Shown: positions 7,950-16,336 of the stretch, piece by piece
Numbering within the stretch: position 1 is the first letter of the stretch
How the letters are laid out: every line of letters begins with the position of its first letter
Assembly (NCBI GenBank): GCA_965216395.1
Contig: OZ244156.1
Coordinates: 930,001-994,000, forward strand
Direction: 5' to 3'
Length of the DNA stretch: 64,000 nt
Origin: CAZBXD01 sp965216395
GTDB taxonomy: Bacteria; Pseudomonadota; Alphaproteobacteria; Micavibrionales; SZUA-601
Made by a program: the position numbers and the translations under genes
Notes under the pieces: generated by a model
Database searches by the model: none
Told to the model about the DNA's origin: nothing
Seen by the model: the letters and a program-made list of their open reading frames with translations, nothing else

Positions 7950-8988
7950 CTTGCAAAACTTTTTGATAAAAATCTAAACTATCACGGACAAAAACTTCTT
8001 TCGTGAAATAATTTTGGTAATCTTGCCAGCCATTTGTAATCAATTTTTGCCGCAATTTTTGATCATCAATCACAGCCTGCAAAGACTGGCGCAACGCATC
8101 CACATCATCAATATCGGTTATCATACCGTTTTCTGTATGTTTGATATAGGCTTTGGGCCCTTTAGCCTTAGTTGTGACAACGGGTTTTTTCGTCATCCAC
8201 GCTTCAACCATCACATTACCAAACGCGTCTTCACGCGTGGGAAACGCCACGATATCACAAGTTTGCAATAAACGATCCCGATCATTACGCCAGCCTAAAA
8301 ATTTAACACGATTTTCTAAACCTAATTTTTGGCTTAACGCCACCATTTCTGTCATCAATGGGCCATCGCCCGCAATCCAAAGATAGGCTTGGGGAATATC
8401 TTTAACCGCGTAAAGCAATGTATCAATCGATTTTTGCCAATGTATGCGTGCTAATGCTAATAATAACGGTGCGTCATTTGGTGTATCAAAATCTACCCGA
8501 TCAATTGGTTTGGCGTCTAAATTAAGTTCCGCAAAGGTATGAATAACCTCAACATTTTTTTCATTGACGCCACCATCAACTAAAAACTTTTTAAGATCGC
8601 GCGTGACCACAATATGATACGGACATAGAGGGAAATATTTTTTTCGGTTATAATAACTGCCATACCAAGCAATATTTTTATGCGCACCTTGTACCGCATA
8701 ACTACCCGCGCGCCCCATCCAATATTGAATAATATCGGGCTGAAACTTCTTGATCTTTTTGCGGATGATATGTTGGGTTGGAAACCGAATAATATTATTA
8801 AAAGAGGCCGTCTTAAAAGGGATATTATGCTCGGCCAAACGTTTCACGCGATGGGGTTCATGGCGTGTGATCACATATTGTTCCACCTGACTCGATTGTG
8901 AGAGCGCACATACCCCTTCCAAAAACATGGTTTCAGCGCCACCAACGCCACCGCCGGCCATCAAATGCATAATCTTTATTTTTGCCAT
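7942..8988 (-). CDS. Family 4 glycosyltransferase
   Basis: A 348-residue GT-B glycosyltransferase. The N-terminal Rossmann domain opens with GGGVGGAET (12-20), the nucleotide-sugar side shows LLALARIHWQKSIDTLLYA, and the C-terminal half carries the E-x7-E retaining motif in EDAFGNVMVEAW (about 253-264). These features place it in GT4, enzymes that use nucleotide-activated sugars to build lipopolysaccharide core or capsule. The acceptor cannot be read from the sequence; kdsB about 6 kb away is also an LPS gene, but they are not in one operon. The gene is the first of a pair with ygfZ on the minus strand, and diverges from the nfeD gene. Confidence 0.85.
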   Translation of the reverse strand: MAKIKIMHLMAGGGVGGAETMFLEGVCALSQSSQVEQYVITRHEPHRVKRLAEHNIPFKTASFNNIIRFPTQHIIRKKIKKFQPDIIQYWMGRAGSYAVQGAHKNIAWYGSYYNRKKYFPLCPYHIVVTRDLKKFLVDGGVNEKNVEVIHTFAELNLDAKPIDRVDFDTPNDAPLLLALARIHWQKSIDTLLYAVKDIPQAYLWIAGDGPLMTEMVALSQKLGLENRVKFLGWRNDRDRLLQTCDIVAFPTREDAFGNVMVEAWMTKKPVVTTKAKGPKAYIKHTENGMITDIDDVDALRQSLQAVIDDQKLRQKLITNGWQDYQNYFTKEVFVRDSLDFYQKVLQDD

Positions 8989-9086
8989 TGCATCCCTTTT
9001 TTCAATTACGATCTAGAAAATAATCACGATTTGATCTAAAGTAATATTATAAAATATAATTTTTAACAATAAAACAGCGAACCACG

Positions 9087-9452
9087 ATGGAAATGATTTT
9101 TGCGATATTTTTTGCCCTCGATCCGGTAACAACCTATGTTATTGGTTTTACAACCCTTGTTGTATTGGCTGTTTTAGGTGTTTTTACCTATCGCTTATAT
9201 GTTGCTAAACATCGTGATTTGCTTATTGGCCGCTCAGCCCAAGTGATTGAATGGAATGATAAACGTAAACGCGTTAAAATCATTGGCGAAATTTGGAACG
9301 CCAAACCAATTGAACCAATGGCGCATAAACCCGGTGACCACGTTAAAATCGTTGGCATCAGCAGTTTTGACCTTACTTTACAAGTCAGTGACAATGCCCA
9401 TCATGACAGTGATATTCACAGCGACAACCCCCTCCCCATTTCAAAAGGATAA
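9087..9452 (+). CDS. NfeD-like membrane protein
   Basis: A 121-residue protein with one long hydrophobic segment (about residues 12-38) and a soluble C-terminal part rich in beta strands (GRSAQVIEWNDKRKRVKIIGEIWNAKP, whose first half shows the family pattern), matching the OB-fold domain of short NfeD proteins. NfeD proteins are encoded beside SPFH proteins and act with them at membrane microdomains or in membrane-protein quality control. The SPFH gene begins six bases after this stop, so the pair is an operon. Residues after 105 are a His/Asp-rich tail without known role. Confidence 0.75.
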   Translation: MEMIFAIFFALDPVTTYVIGFTTLVVLAVLGVFTYRLYVAKHRDLLIGRSAQVIEWNDKRKRVKIIGEIWNAKPIEPMAHKPGDHVKIVGISSFDLTLQVSDNAHHDSDIHSDNPLPISKG

Positions 9453-9457
9453 TTCAC

Positions 9458-10201
9458 ATGCCCGTAACTGCTTTTCTCATTTTTATTATTTTTCTAGCCG
9501 TTTTCTTTGTGGCCACATCGGTACGCATCATGCGTCAATATGAACGGGCTGTTATTTTTACTTTGGGTAAATATTCGCATACATCCGGCCCTGGTCTGAT
9601 TATTCTTATCCCCGGCATTCAACAAATGGTGCGGGTTGATACCCGCGTGATGGTTGATGATGTGCCAAGTCAGGATGTAATTTCCAAGGATAATGTGACC
9701 GTTAAGGTCAGTGCGGTTCTTTATTACCGTGTTATTAATCCAGAAAACGCCGTGATTCAGGTTTATAATTTCCGCCGGGCCACTTCGGAACTTGCGCAAA
9801 CAACACTACGCTCCGTGCTTGGTAAACATGATTTGGATGAAATGCTTTCTGATCGCGATAAACTGAATAAGGATATTCAAACGATTATTGATGAACAAAC
9901 CGAAAGCTGGGGCATTAAAGTCGCCAATGTGGAAATTAAACACGTGGATTTGGATGAAACCATGATCCGCGCCATGGCTAAACAAGCTGAAGCCGAGCGG
10001 ATGCGTCGTGCAAAAATCATCAATGCAGAAGGCGAACAACAAGCTGCGCAAAAACTGGTCGAAGCAGGCACAGCACTGGCAAACAATCCATCGGCGATGA
10101 CCTTGCGTTATCTTTCCACAATCCAAGAAGCGGCCAGCCAACCGAGTAATACGGTTCTGCTGCCCTTCTCACCCGATTTTCTTAAAAAAATCGTGAATTA
10201 A
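9458..10201 (+). CDS. SPFH/band 7 (slipin, stomatin-like) protein
   Basis: A 247-residue slipin-type SPFH protein. It has an N-terminal membrane segment (about 4-22), then the band 7 domain (RQYERAVIFTLGKY, GPGLIILIPGIQ, DTRVMVDDVPSQDVISKDNV split across residues 28-75), and a coiled-coil helix around AMAKQAEAERMRRAKIINAE (about 172-191). Such proteins oligomerise at the inner membrane and organise microdomains or regulate proteases. The immediately upstream NfeD-like gene is the expected partner. Length and order are usual for bacterial slipins. Confidence 0.9.
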   Translation: MPVTAFLIFIIFLAVFFVATSVRIMRQYERAVIFTLGKYSHTSGPGLIILIPGIQQMVRVDTRVMVDDVPSQDVISKDNVTVKVSAVLYYRVINPENAVIQVYNFRRATSELAQTTLRSVLGKHDLDEMLSDRDKLNKDIQTIIDEQTESWGIKVANVEIKHVDLDETMIRAMAKQAEAERMRRAKIINAEGEQQAAQKLVEAGTALANNPSAMTLRYLSTIQEAASQPSNTVLLPFSPDFLKKIVN

Positions 10202-10222
10202 CATAGAAAGAATGATGCATTT

Positions 10223-10600
10223 ATGGGTACGGATTTTAAAAATAATGACACGTTACAACTGACAGATGAGCAAGGCTTCCCAAAGGAGCTTAATTACAAA
10301 GAACATTGCCAAAAACCTTTTGCGAAAGAGCAGTTTGAAGGAAAGATTTTTCAATTTAAAGATAAGCCAGGTTTAAGAAACTTTCATACACCACCAGTGA
10401 GAAGCTTTTTAGTTCACAATATTGGTGGAAAATGGCTTTATTGGGGTACCATCCAAATGTTATCCATTCATCATGATTATCTAACTAAAACGACCTCGGG
10501 CACCTATCGCATTAAAGAAATTTTTACACCAGAGCAAATGAAACATGCCTATGATATTGTTGACGCGGATGCGGGGAAAAATTACTTAAAAGCGGATTGA
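10223..10600 (+). CDS. Hypothetical protein
   Basis: A 125-residue soluble protein, rich in aromatic residues, with a compact middle (GGKWLYWGTIQMLSIHHDYL) and a C-terminal helix. No family is recognised. It starts 21 bases after the SPFH gene and may be read from the same transcript, though its base composition is closer to the other small unknown genes of the window. Its 3' end overlaps the convergent ABC transporter gene by 19 bases. Confidence 0.55.
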   Translation: MGTDFKNNDTLQLTDEQGFPKELNYKEHCQKPFAKEQFEGKIFQFKDKPGLRNFHTPPVRSFLVHNIGGKWLYWGTIQMLSIHHDYLTKTTSGTYRIKEIFTPEQMKHAYDIVDADAGKNYLKAD

Positions 10601-12177
10601 ATCAGTGTCTTTGTATAATCATTTTGAGGGTTATCAAATAGTGTTTGCGTATCATCAAATTCAACGATCTTTCCATGACGTATTACGATAACCTTATGTG
10701 ATAAAGCCCGCACAACACGCAAGTCATGCGAAATAAATACATACGTCAGTCCATATAATTTTTGCAATTTTTTCAGCAACTTAATAACCTGCGCTTGAAC
10801 CGATACATCAAGTGCAGATGTTGGTTCATCCAAGACAATTACGCGTGGCTTAAGCACCAAAGCGCGGGCAATTGAAATCCTCTGCCTTTGACCGCCAGAA
10901 AATTCATGTGGGTAACGATGGCGCGTTTTGGGATCAATCGACACATCGCGCAAAACATCCATAACACGTTGCTCTCTTTGCTGTTTATTGAGATTTGGCT
11001 CATGAATTTTTAAACCTTCAGCAATAATTTCAGCTACGGTTAAACGCGGCGAAAGCGAAGCAAACGGATCTTGAAAAACAATTTGAATATCTCGACGTAA
11101 AGCCCGCAAAGCATGACCTGAAATATGATCTATTCTCTGCCCATTAAAAACAATTTTACCATCACTTTTGATCAAACGCATCAAAGCCAAAGCTAATGTG
11201 GTTTTACCCGACCCACTTTCACCAACAATCCCCACAGTTTCCCCTTGGTGAATGGACAATGTGACCTGATCAACTGCGCGTATAATCTCGGTTTGACGAC
11301 CCCAAAATCCGCGTTTTGAGGCGAAATGAACCGATAAATCTTGCGCATCCAAAATCACATCACCCGTTTCCACCGGATCAGCCGTGCCCGAAGGTTTAGC
11401 CGCAATCAATGCCTTAGTATAAGAATGTTTTGGCTTTTTAAAAACTTGTTTAACTGTGCCTGATTCAACAATTTCACCCGCGCGCATGACGCAAACATGA
11501 TCGGCGACTTTTTCAACCACACCTAAATCATGGGTGATAAATAAAATTGCCATCTCTAACTTTTGTTGCAATTCTTGCATTAAATCGAGAACCTGTGCCT
11601 GTACTGTCACATCCAGTGCTGTCGTTGGTTCATCTGCAATCAGCAAATCTGGCTCTGTCGCCAGAGCCATCGCAATCATCACGCGCTGTCGCTGTCCGCC
11701 TGAGAGTTGATGTGGATAAGCATTTAAACGGTTTTGTAAGTTTTCCAAACCGACCCATTTGAGTAATTCTAAAATTTTTGGTCGTGCCTGTTTAAGGGAC
11801 ATCCCCTTATGCAGATAAAGTGTTTCAGCGATTTGTTTTTCAATTGTATGAAGTGGATTGAGCGCGATCATTGGTTCTTGAAAAATCATTGCGATATCAA
11901 AGCCACGAATTTTTCGCATTTGTCGCTCTGATTTATGGATTACATCATCCCCATTCCAGATTATTTCACCCATCGGGTGGGCGGCCGTGGGATAGGGCAA
12001 TAATTTCATCAATGACAGAGCCGTGACCGATTTCCCTGAGCCACTTTCCCCAACCAAAGCAAGCGTTTTTCCCTTTTCCAAATCAAAAGAAACGCCTTTT
12101 ACCGCGTGAACGACTTGATCGGGGAGGTGAAAATCAACAGCTAAATTCTTAACCTGTAGAAGTGGTGTTTTAGGCAT
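10582..12177 (-). CDS. yejF: Peptide ABC transporter, fused double ATPase YejF
   Basis: A 531-residue protein with two complete ABC ATPase domains: Walker A at 43-50 and 319-326 (GESGSGKS/T), signatures LSGGQ (158-162) and FSGGQ (426-430), and Walker B LLIADEP (178-184). Tandem ATPases in one chain are typical of YejF, which powers YejBE uptake of oligopeptides and microcin C across the inner membrane. A longer frame to 12222 exists, but the ATG at 12177 (MPKTPLLQV) gives the usual start and an eight-base overlap with yejE. It is the last gene of yejB-yejE-yejF. Confidence 0.92.
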   Translation of the reverse strand: MPKTPLLQVKNLAVDFHLPDQVVHAVKGVSFDLEKGKTLALVGESGSGKSVTALSLMKLLPYPTAAHPMGEIIWNGDDVIHKSERQMRKIRGFDIAMIFQEPMIALNPLHTIEKQIAETLYLHKGMSLKQARPKILELLKWVGLENLQNRLNAYPHQLSGGQRQRVMIAMALATEPDLLIADEPTTALDVTVQAQVLDLMQELQQKLEMAILFITHDLGVVEKVADHVCVMRAGEIVESGTVKQVFKKPKHSYTKALIAAKPSGTADPVETGDVILDAQDLSVHFASKRGFWGRQTEIIRAVDQVTLSIHQGETVGIVGESGSGKTTLALALMRLIKSDGKIVFNGQRIDHISGHALRALRRDIQIVFQDPFASLSPRLTVAEIIAEGLKIHEPNLNKQQREQRVMDVLRDVSIDPKTRHRYPHEFSGGQRQRISIARALVLKPRVIVLDEPTSALDVSVQAQVIKLLKKLQKLYGLTYVFISHDLRVVRALSHKVIVIRHGKIVEFDDTQTLFDNPQNDYTKTLIQSAFK

Positions 12178-13252
12178 GATCCATCTCCATCGCTGCATTT
12201 TCTGACATCGTGGGGCCAGCAATCAGTTTACGTGGATCAAACGCATCACGCACCGCCTCACCTACAAATGTGAGGAGAGACAGCATAACCGCAAGTGAGA
12301 AAAATGCGGTTAAACCGAGCCATGGTGCTTGAAGGTTATTTTTACCTTGGGCTAAGAGTTCACCCAAACTAGGCGAACCCGGTGGCAAACCAAAGCCCAG
12401 AAAATCAAGACTAGTCAATGTTGTGATCGCACCAGTTAAAATAAAAGGCATCAGTGTAATGGTCGCCACCATAGCGTTGGGTAAAACATGGCGCCACATA
12501 ATTGTGATATTCCCCACACCCAGTGCACGCGCTGCCCGCACATAATCAAAATTGCGGGCGCGTAAAAACTCCGCGCGTACCACACCCACCAAAGACATCC
12601 ACGAAAAAAGCAACATCAGAACAAGTAAATTCGTGAAACCAGGTTGAATCACACTGGCCATAATAATCAGGAGATAAAGCACAGGTAAACCTTGCCAAAT
12701 TTCGATAAAACGTTGAAAAATTAAATCAGTGCGACCGCCGAAATAACCCTGCACCGCGCCAGTAAAGACGCCAATTATGGATGAAAATATTGTAAGTAAC
12801 AACCCAAATAATACCGAAATTCGAAACCCATAAATAAGGCGCGCAACTACATCACGCCCTTGATCATCGGTGCCAAGCCAATTATCTAAACTTGGCGGTG
12901 CTGGTGCGGGCACAGGTAGCGCATAATTAATCGTATCATAAGAATAACGAATGGGTGGCCAAATCATCCACCCTTTTTCATGAATGAGATCTTGGACATA
13001 TGGATCGCGGTAATCGGTTGACGTTGCAAAGTCTCCACCAAATTCCGTTTCAATGTAATCATGGGTTATCGGTGAGTAAAAAGACCCGTCGAAATAAATA
13101 ATCAATGGTTTATCATTGGCCACAATATTCGCAAAAATACTGAGAAAAAAGAGCAACATAAAAATCCAAAGCGACCAAAACCCGCGTTTATTTTGTTTAA
13201 AATTATACCAACGACGCTTTGTGAGCGGAGAGAATTGAAATTGAACCATCAT
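12170..13252 (-). CDS. yejE: Peptide ABC transporter permease YejE
   Basis: A 360-residue inner-membrane permease of the DppC/OppC/YejE type. It has an N-terminal membrane helix (about 30-50), a long periplasmic stretch including the YDTINYALPVPAPAPPSLDN region, then GTDDQGRDVVARLIYGFR, the standard entry to the transmembrane core, and the EAA-loop region around RAARALGVGNITIMWRHVLPN that contacts the ATPase. The first codons overlap the end of yejB by four bases. Pairs with YejB to form the channel. Confidence 0.92.
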   Translation of the reverse strand: MMVQFQFSPLTKRRWYNFKQNKRGFWSLWIFMLLFFLSIFANIVANDKPLIIYFDGSFYSPITHDYIETEFGGDFATSTDYRDPYVQDLIHEKGWMIWPPIRYSYDTINYALPVPAPAPPSLDNWLGTDDQGRDVVARLIYGFRISVLFGLLLTIFSSIIGVFTGAVQGYFGGRTDLIFQRFIEIWQGLPVLYLLIIMASVIQPGFTNLLVLMLLFSWMSLVGVVRAEFLRARNFDYVRAARALGVGNITIMWRHVLPNAMVATITLMPFILTGAITTLTSLDFLGFGLPPGSPSLGELLAQGKNNLQAPWLGLTAFFSLAVMLSLLTFVGEAVRDAFDPRKLIAGPTMSENAAMEMDHA

Positions 13253-14367
13253 CCCCCCTCACGATTATTAAAATCAATCCGTGGGTCAACAAAGACATAA
13301 GAAAGATCGCTGAGTAAATTGAGCAATAATCCCATAAGGGTGAAGATAAAAAGGGTACCAAACATCACTGGATAATCGCGATTAATCGCCGCCTCAAAGC
13401 CCAGTAAACCCAAACCATCCAATGAAAATATCACTTCGATCAAAAGCGACCCTGTAAAGAGAATACCGATAAAGGCCGCTGGAAAACCCGCCACAACAAT
13501 CAGCATCGCATTACGAAAAACATGACCGTAAAGAACGCGATTTTCACTCGCCCCCTTGGCACGGGCGGTGAGAACATATTGTTTACCGATTTCATCGAGG
13601 AAAGAATTTTTTGTCAACATCGTTAAACCTGCAAAACCGGAAACCACCATAGCCATAACGGGAAGCGTAATATGCCAGAGATAATCCAAAATTTGTCGCC
13701 AAAGCGGGAATTGATCAAACCCATCAGAGGTTAAACCCCGTAAAGGAAAGAGATCAAAATAGCGCCCCCCCGCAAAAAGTACGATGAGAAGCACCGCAAA
13801 TAAAAATCCAGGAATCGCATATCCCACGACCACAACACCCGATGTCCAAATATCAAAAGACGTGCCATCACGGACGGCTTTTTTGACCCCCAATGGGATT
13901 GAGATCAAATATATAATTAAAGTACTCCAAAGTCCCAGCGATATGGATACGGGCATTTTTTCAAAAATCAAATCCAAAACATCGACATCACGAAAATAAC
14001 TGGTACCGAAATCAAATTGTAAATAACTTTTCATCATAATAAAAAAACGCTCATGCACAGGCTTATCAAAGCCAAACATCACTTCCAATTCTTTGATGAA
14101 TTCAGGGTCCAGACCCTGTGCGCCGCGATATTTTGATGTCGTGTCGGATGATGATGCATTGACCTTCATATTGTGCGCATCAAAGGTTTCACCGGAAGAA
14201 GATCCACCGATACGAGCGGTTGCCTCTACCCCCTGACCTTTAACCTTAGCGATCATTTGTTCAATTGGGCCACCGGGGGCGGCCTGAACAATCAAAAAAT
14301 TAACCACCATAATCCCGAACAATGTGGGAATAATCAGCAGCAATCTTTTTAAGATATAATTCAACAT
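13249..14367 (-). CDS. yejB: Peptide ABC transporter permease YejB
   Basis: A permease of the DppB/OppB/YejB type, 372 residues from the ATG at 14367 (MLNYILKRLL); a GTG at 14403 would add 12 residues that lack the family's usual opening. N-terminal membrane helix (IIPTLFGIMVVNFLIVQAAP), a periplasmic insert rich in Ser/Thr at about 50-90, then the permease core with the loop TARAKGASENRVLYGHVFRN. It is the first gene of yejBEF on the minus strand. The binding-protein gene yejA, usually directly upstream, is instead about 2 kb away beyond three genes on the other strand. Confidence 0.92.
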   Translation of the reverse strand: MLNYILKRLLLIIPTLFGIMVVNFLIVQAAPGGPIEQMIAKVKGQGVEATARIGGSSSGETFDAHNMKVNASSSDTTSKYRGAQGLDPEFIKELEVMFGFDKPVHERFFIMMKSYLQFDFGTSYFRDVDVLDLIFEKMPVSISLGLWSTLIIYLISIPLGVKKAVRDGTSFDIWTSGVVVVGYAIPGFLFAVLLIVLFAGGRYFDLFPLRGLTSDGFDQFPLWRQILDYLWHITLPVMAMVVSGFAGLTMLTKNSFLDEIGKQYVLTARAKGASENRVLYGHVFRNAMLIVVAGFPAAFIGILFTGSLLIEVIFSLDGLGLLGFEAAINRDYPVMFGTLFIFTLMGLLLNLLSDLSYVFVDPRIDFNNREGG

Positions 14368-14440
14368 GGTTTCCCATGATACGCAATTTTTTTTCTTTGT
14401 CACGATTGTAAAATGATTTTATTTGCTTAAAATCATTTTC

Positions 14441-15226
14441 ATGAAAAATTGTGTTATTATACCCGCCCGTTATGGCTCCACCCGTTTTGAAGGTAAACCT
14501 CTCAAAGATGCCACTGGTTGGCCACTCATTCGTCATGTTTATGAACAGGTTAAAAAGGCTAAAACCGTTGATCATATTGTTGTGGCAACCGATGATGAAC
14601 GTATTAAACGCGCAGTTGAAGATTTTGGTGGCCAAGCCATCATGACCAGCGATCAACACCCCAGCGGTACAGATCGCCTTGCCGAAACCGTATCGAAACT
14701 TTCCGATCCATACGATATTATTGTCAATGTTCAAGGTGATGAGCCTGAAATTGAACCCGCATTAATTGATCAAATTATTCGCCTACATCAAAAATCGGGC
14801 GCCTTTATGTCGACCATGGTTTGTCCCTTCCCCAAAAATAAATTATCGGGCCATGGTTCCCCGCTTGACCCATCTTGCGTAAAGGCCATTCTTGGGCAAC
14901 CCATCGAAGGGATTGACCAAGGATTCTTTGCCCTTTATTTCACACGTGCATTGGCACCATATCCGCGCACCACCTCTGGCGCGATTGAAAACAGCGCTCA
15001 TTATTACATGCATATTGGCATGTATGCGTATTCGCCCGAAGCGTTACAAGCCTATGTGAAAATGCCACAAAGCTTTTTGGAAAAAACAGAAAGTCTTGAA
15101 CAACTTCGTATTCTTGAAAATGGTCACTCCATCGCGGCGCAAGTTATTGATGCGGCCACACCAGGGATTGATACACCAGAAGATTACGCCGCCTTTATCC
15201 AACGATGGAAAGAACAACAATTATGA
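14441..15226 (+). CDS. kdsB: 3-deoxy-manno-octulosonate cytidylyltransferase
   Basis: A 261-residue nucleotidyltransferase that activates Kdo with CTP for lipopolysaccharide inner-core synthesis. Family marks: VIIPARYGSTRFEGKPL near the N-terminus, VATDDERI at about 53, NVQGDEPEI at about 95 and HIGMYAYS near 195. The ATG at 14441 is preferred over a TTG at 14423. It diverges from yejB with about 70 bases between starts, and its stop overlaps the ATG of the HIT gene by four bases, forming a kdsB-HIT-HAD operon that interrupts the yej genes. Confidence 0.95.
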   Translation: MKNCVIIPARYGSTRFEGKPLKDATGWPLIRHVYEQVKKAKTVDHIVVATDDERIKRAVEDFGGQAIMTSDQHPSGTDRLAETVSKLSDPYDIIVNVQGDEPEIEPALIDQIIRLHQKSGAFMSTMVCPFPKNKLSGHGSPLDPSCVKAILGQPIEGIDQGFFALYFTRALAPYPRTTSGAIENSAHYYMHIGMYAYSPEALQAYVKMPQSFLEKTESLEQLRILENGHSIAAQVIDAATPGIDTPEDYAAFIQRWKEQQL

Positions 15227-15636
15227 CATCACCCTTTCAACTTCATGAACGTATTGCCACCGACAGTGTTTTTATCACTGATCTGAATTTATGTCAGGTT
15301 CGTTTAATTAATAATGCCACTTATCCATGGATTTTATTGATCCCCCGCCAAAATAATATTAAAGAAACCATTGATTTATCCATTGATGATCAACAGGTTT
15401 TAATGCGCGAAATGGCCCATGCCAGCCATGCGATGCAAAACCTTTTTGCACCCGATAAATTAAATATCGGCGCATTGGGGAATATGGTGCCCCAACTACA
15501 TGTGCATGTGATTGCCCGTTTCAATCATGATCCCGCATGGCCTAACGCCGTTTGGGGGCAAGGTGGCAAAGCATACGCCGAAGATGCACTGACAGCCACG
15601 ATTAATCAAATCAACGAAGCGCTGAATAATGTCTAA
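15223..15636 (+). CDS. HIT-family nucleotide-binding hydrolase
   Basis: A 137-residue HIT protein. The histidine triad appears as QLHVHVIAR (about residues 91-99); upstream NIGALGNMVPQ is the usual strand before it. HIT proteins hydrolyse or transfer nucleotidyl groups from dinucleotides and aminoacyl- or acyl-adenylates. A longer frame beginning at 15205 exists within the end of kdsB, but the ATG at 15223, coupled to the kdsB stop, is favoured. The following HAD gene overlaps it by eight bases. Confidence 0.85.
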   Translation: MTSPFQLHERIATDSVFITDLNLCQVRLINNATYPWILLIPRQNNIKETIDLSIDDQQVLMREMAHASHAMQNLFAPDKLNIGALGNMVPQLHVHVIARFNHDPAWPNAVWGQGGKAYAEDALTATINQINEALNNV

Positions 15637-16336
15637 GCTTTGGGGATTTCTTGACTTTGATAACACGCAGATGCACACAGAAAAATTTTCTGTGCCCTCT
15701 ATTATCAAACGATTTAATGATCTGTATGCGACAGAAATAAAAACCCCGCTCACAATGGAAATTTTTGAACAAAACTTCCATGGCCAAGGGCGGGAAGTCC
15801 TTTGTGCCCATTTGTCTGATTACTATAATATTAACGTTGATTATCCCACTTTATTTGCTGATCGGGATTTTCACGTCATGGAAATGTGTCGCCAAAAAGG
15901 CGTTGATATGGCCGAAGGTTTGATCGAAACACTTCAACATCTTGATGACCATGTGATATTCTCCCTCACATCGAATAACAATGTACAACGATGTATTGCC
16001 GGCATGCGTTATGCAACCAATCAACGTGGCGAAGAACTGGTATCTATTTTTGGAACACGCATGTTTGAAGCGGGTGAAAAACAAAAACCAAATCCCCATA
16101 TTTATTTAAACGCATTACAACAATTACAAGCCGATCCTAAGAAATCATTTTGCGTTGAAGATAGTCATAGCGGTGTAATTGCCGGCGTTGAAGCAGGATT
16201 AACTGTTTTTGGTTTTACAGGATTTGCAAAAAATCAAACAGAACTCGCCAAGAAACAACACCATCATGGCGCTGTGGCTAGTTTTTCGCATTGGCGCGAT
16301 TTTCCAACCGTTTTGAAGGCGCATTTTTCTCTTTAA
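15629..16336 (+). CDS. HAD-superfamily hydrolase
   Basis: A 235-residue HAD phosphatase-like protein. Motif I is LDFDNTQMH with nucleophile Asp9 and acid Asp11 (DFDNT instead of the more common DxDGT), motif II SLTSNNN, the motif III lysine in EKQKPNPHIY, and motif IV CVEDSHSG. Together they indicate a subfamily I phosphomonoesterase of the phosphoglycolate phosphatase type; the substrate is unknown. Third gene of kdsB-HIT-HAD. Its last 59 bases overlap the 3' end of the convergent yejA gene. Confidence 0.85.
   Translation: MSKLWGFLDFDNTQMHTEKFSVPSIIKRFNDLYATEIKTPLTMEIFEQNFHGQGREVLCAHLSDYYNINVDYPTLFADRDFHVMEMCRQKGVDMAEGLIETLQHLDDHVIFSLTSNNNVQRCIAGMRYATNQRGEELVSIFGTRMFEAGEKQKPNPHIYLNALQQLQADPKKSFCVEDSHSGVIAGVEAGLTVFGFTGFAKNQTELAKKQHHHGAVASFSHWRDFPTVLKAHFSL

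Noticed and set aside
10582..10627. Overlap of the 10223 gene and yejF as evidence against the small gene
   Set aside because: Convergent 19-base overlaps occur repeatedly in this window, so overlap alone is not a reason to discard it.
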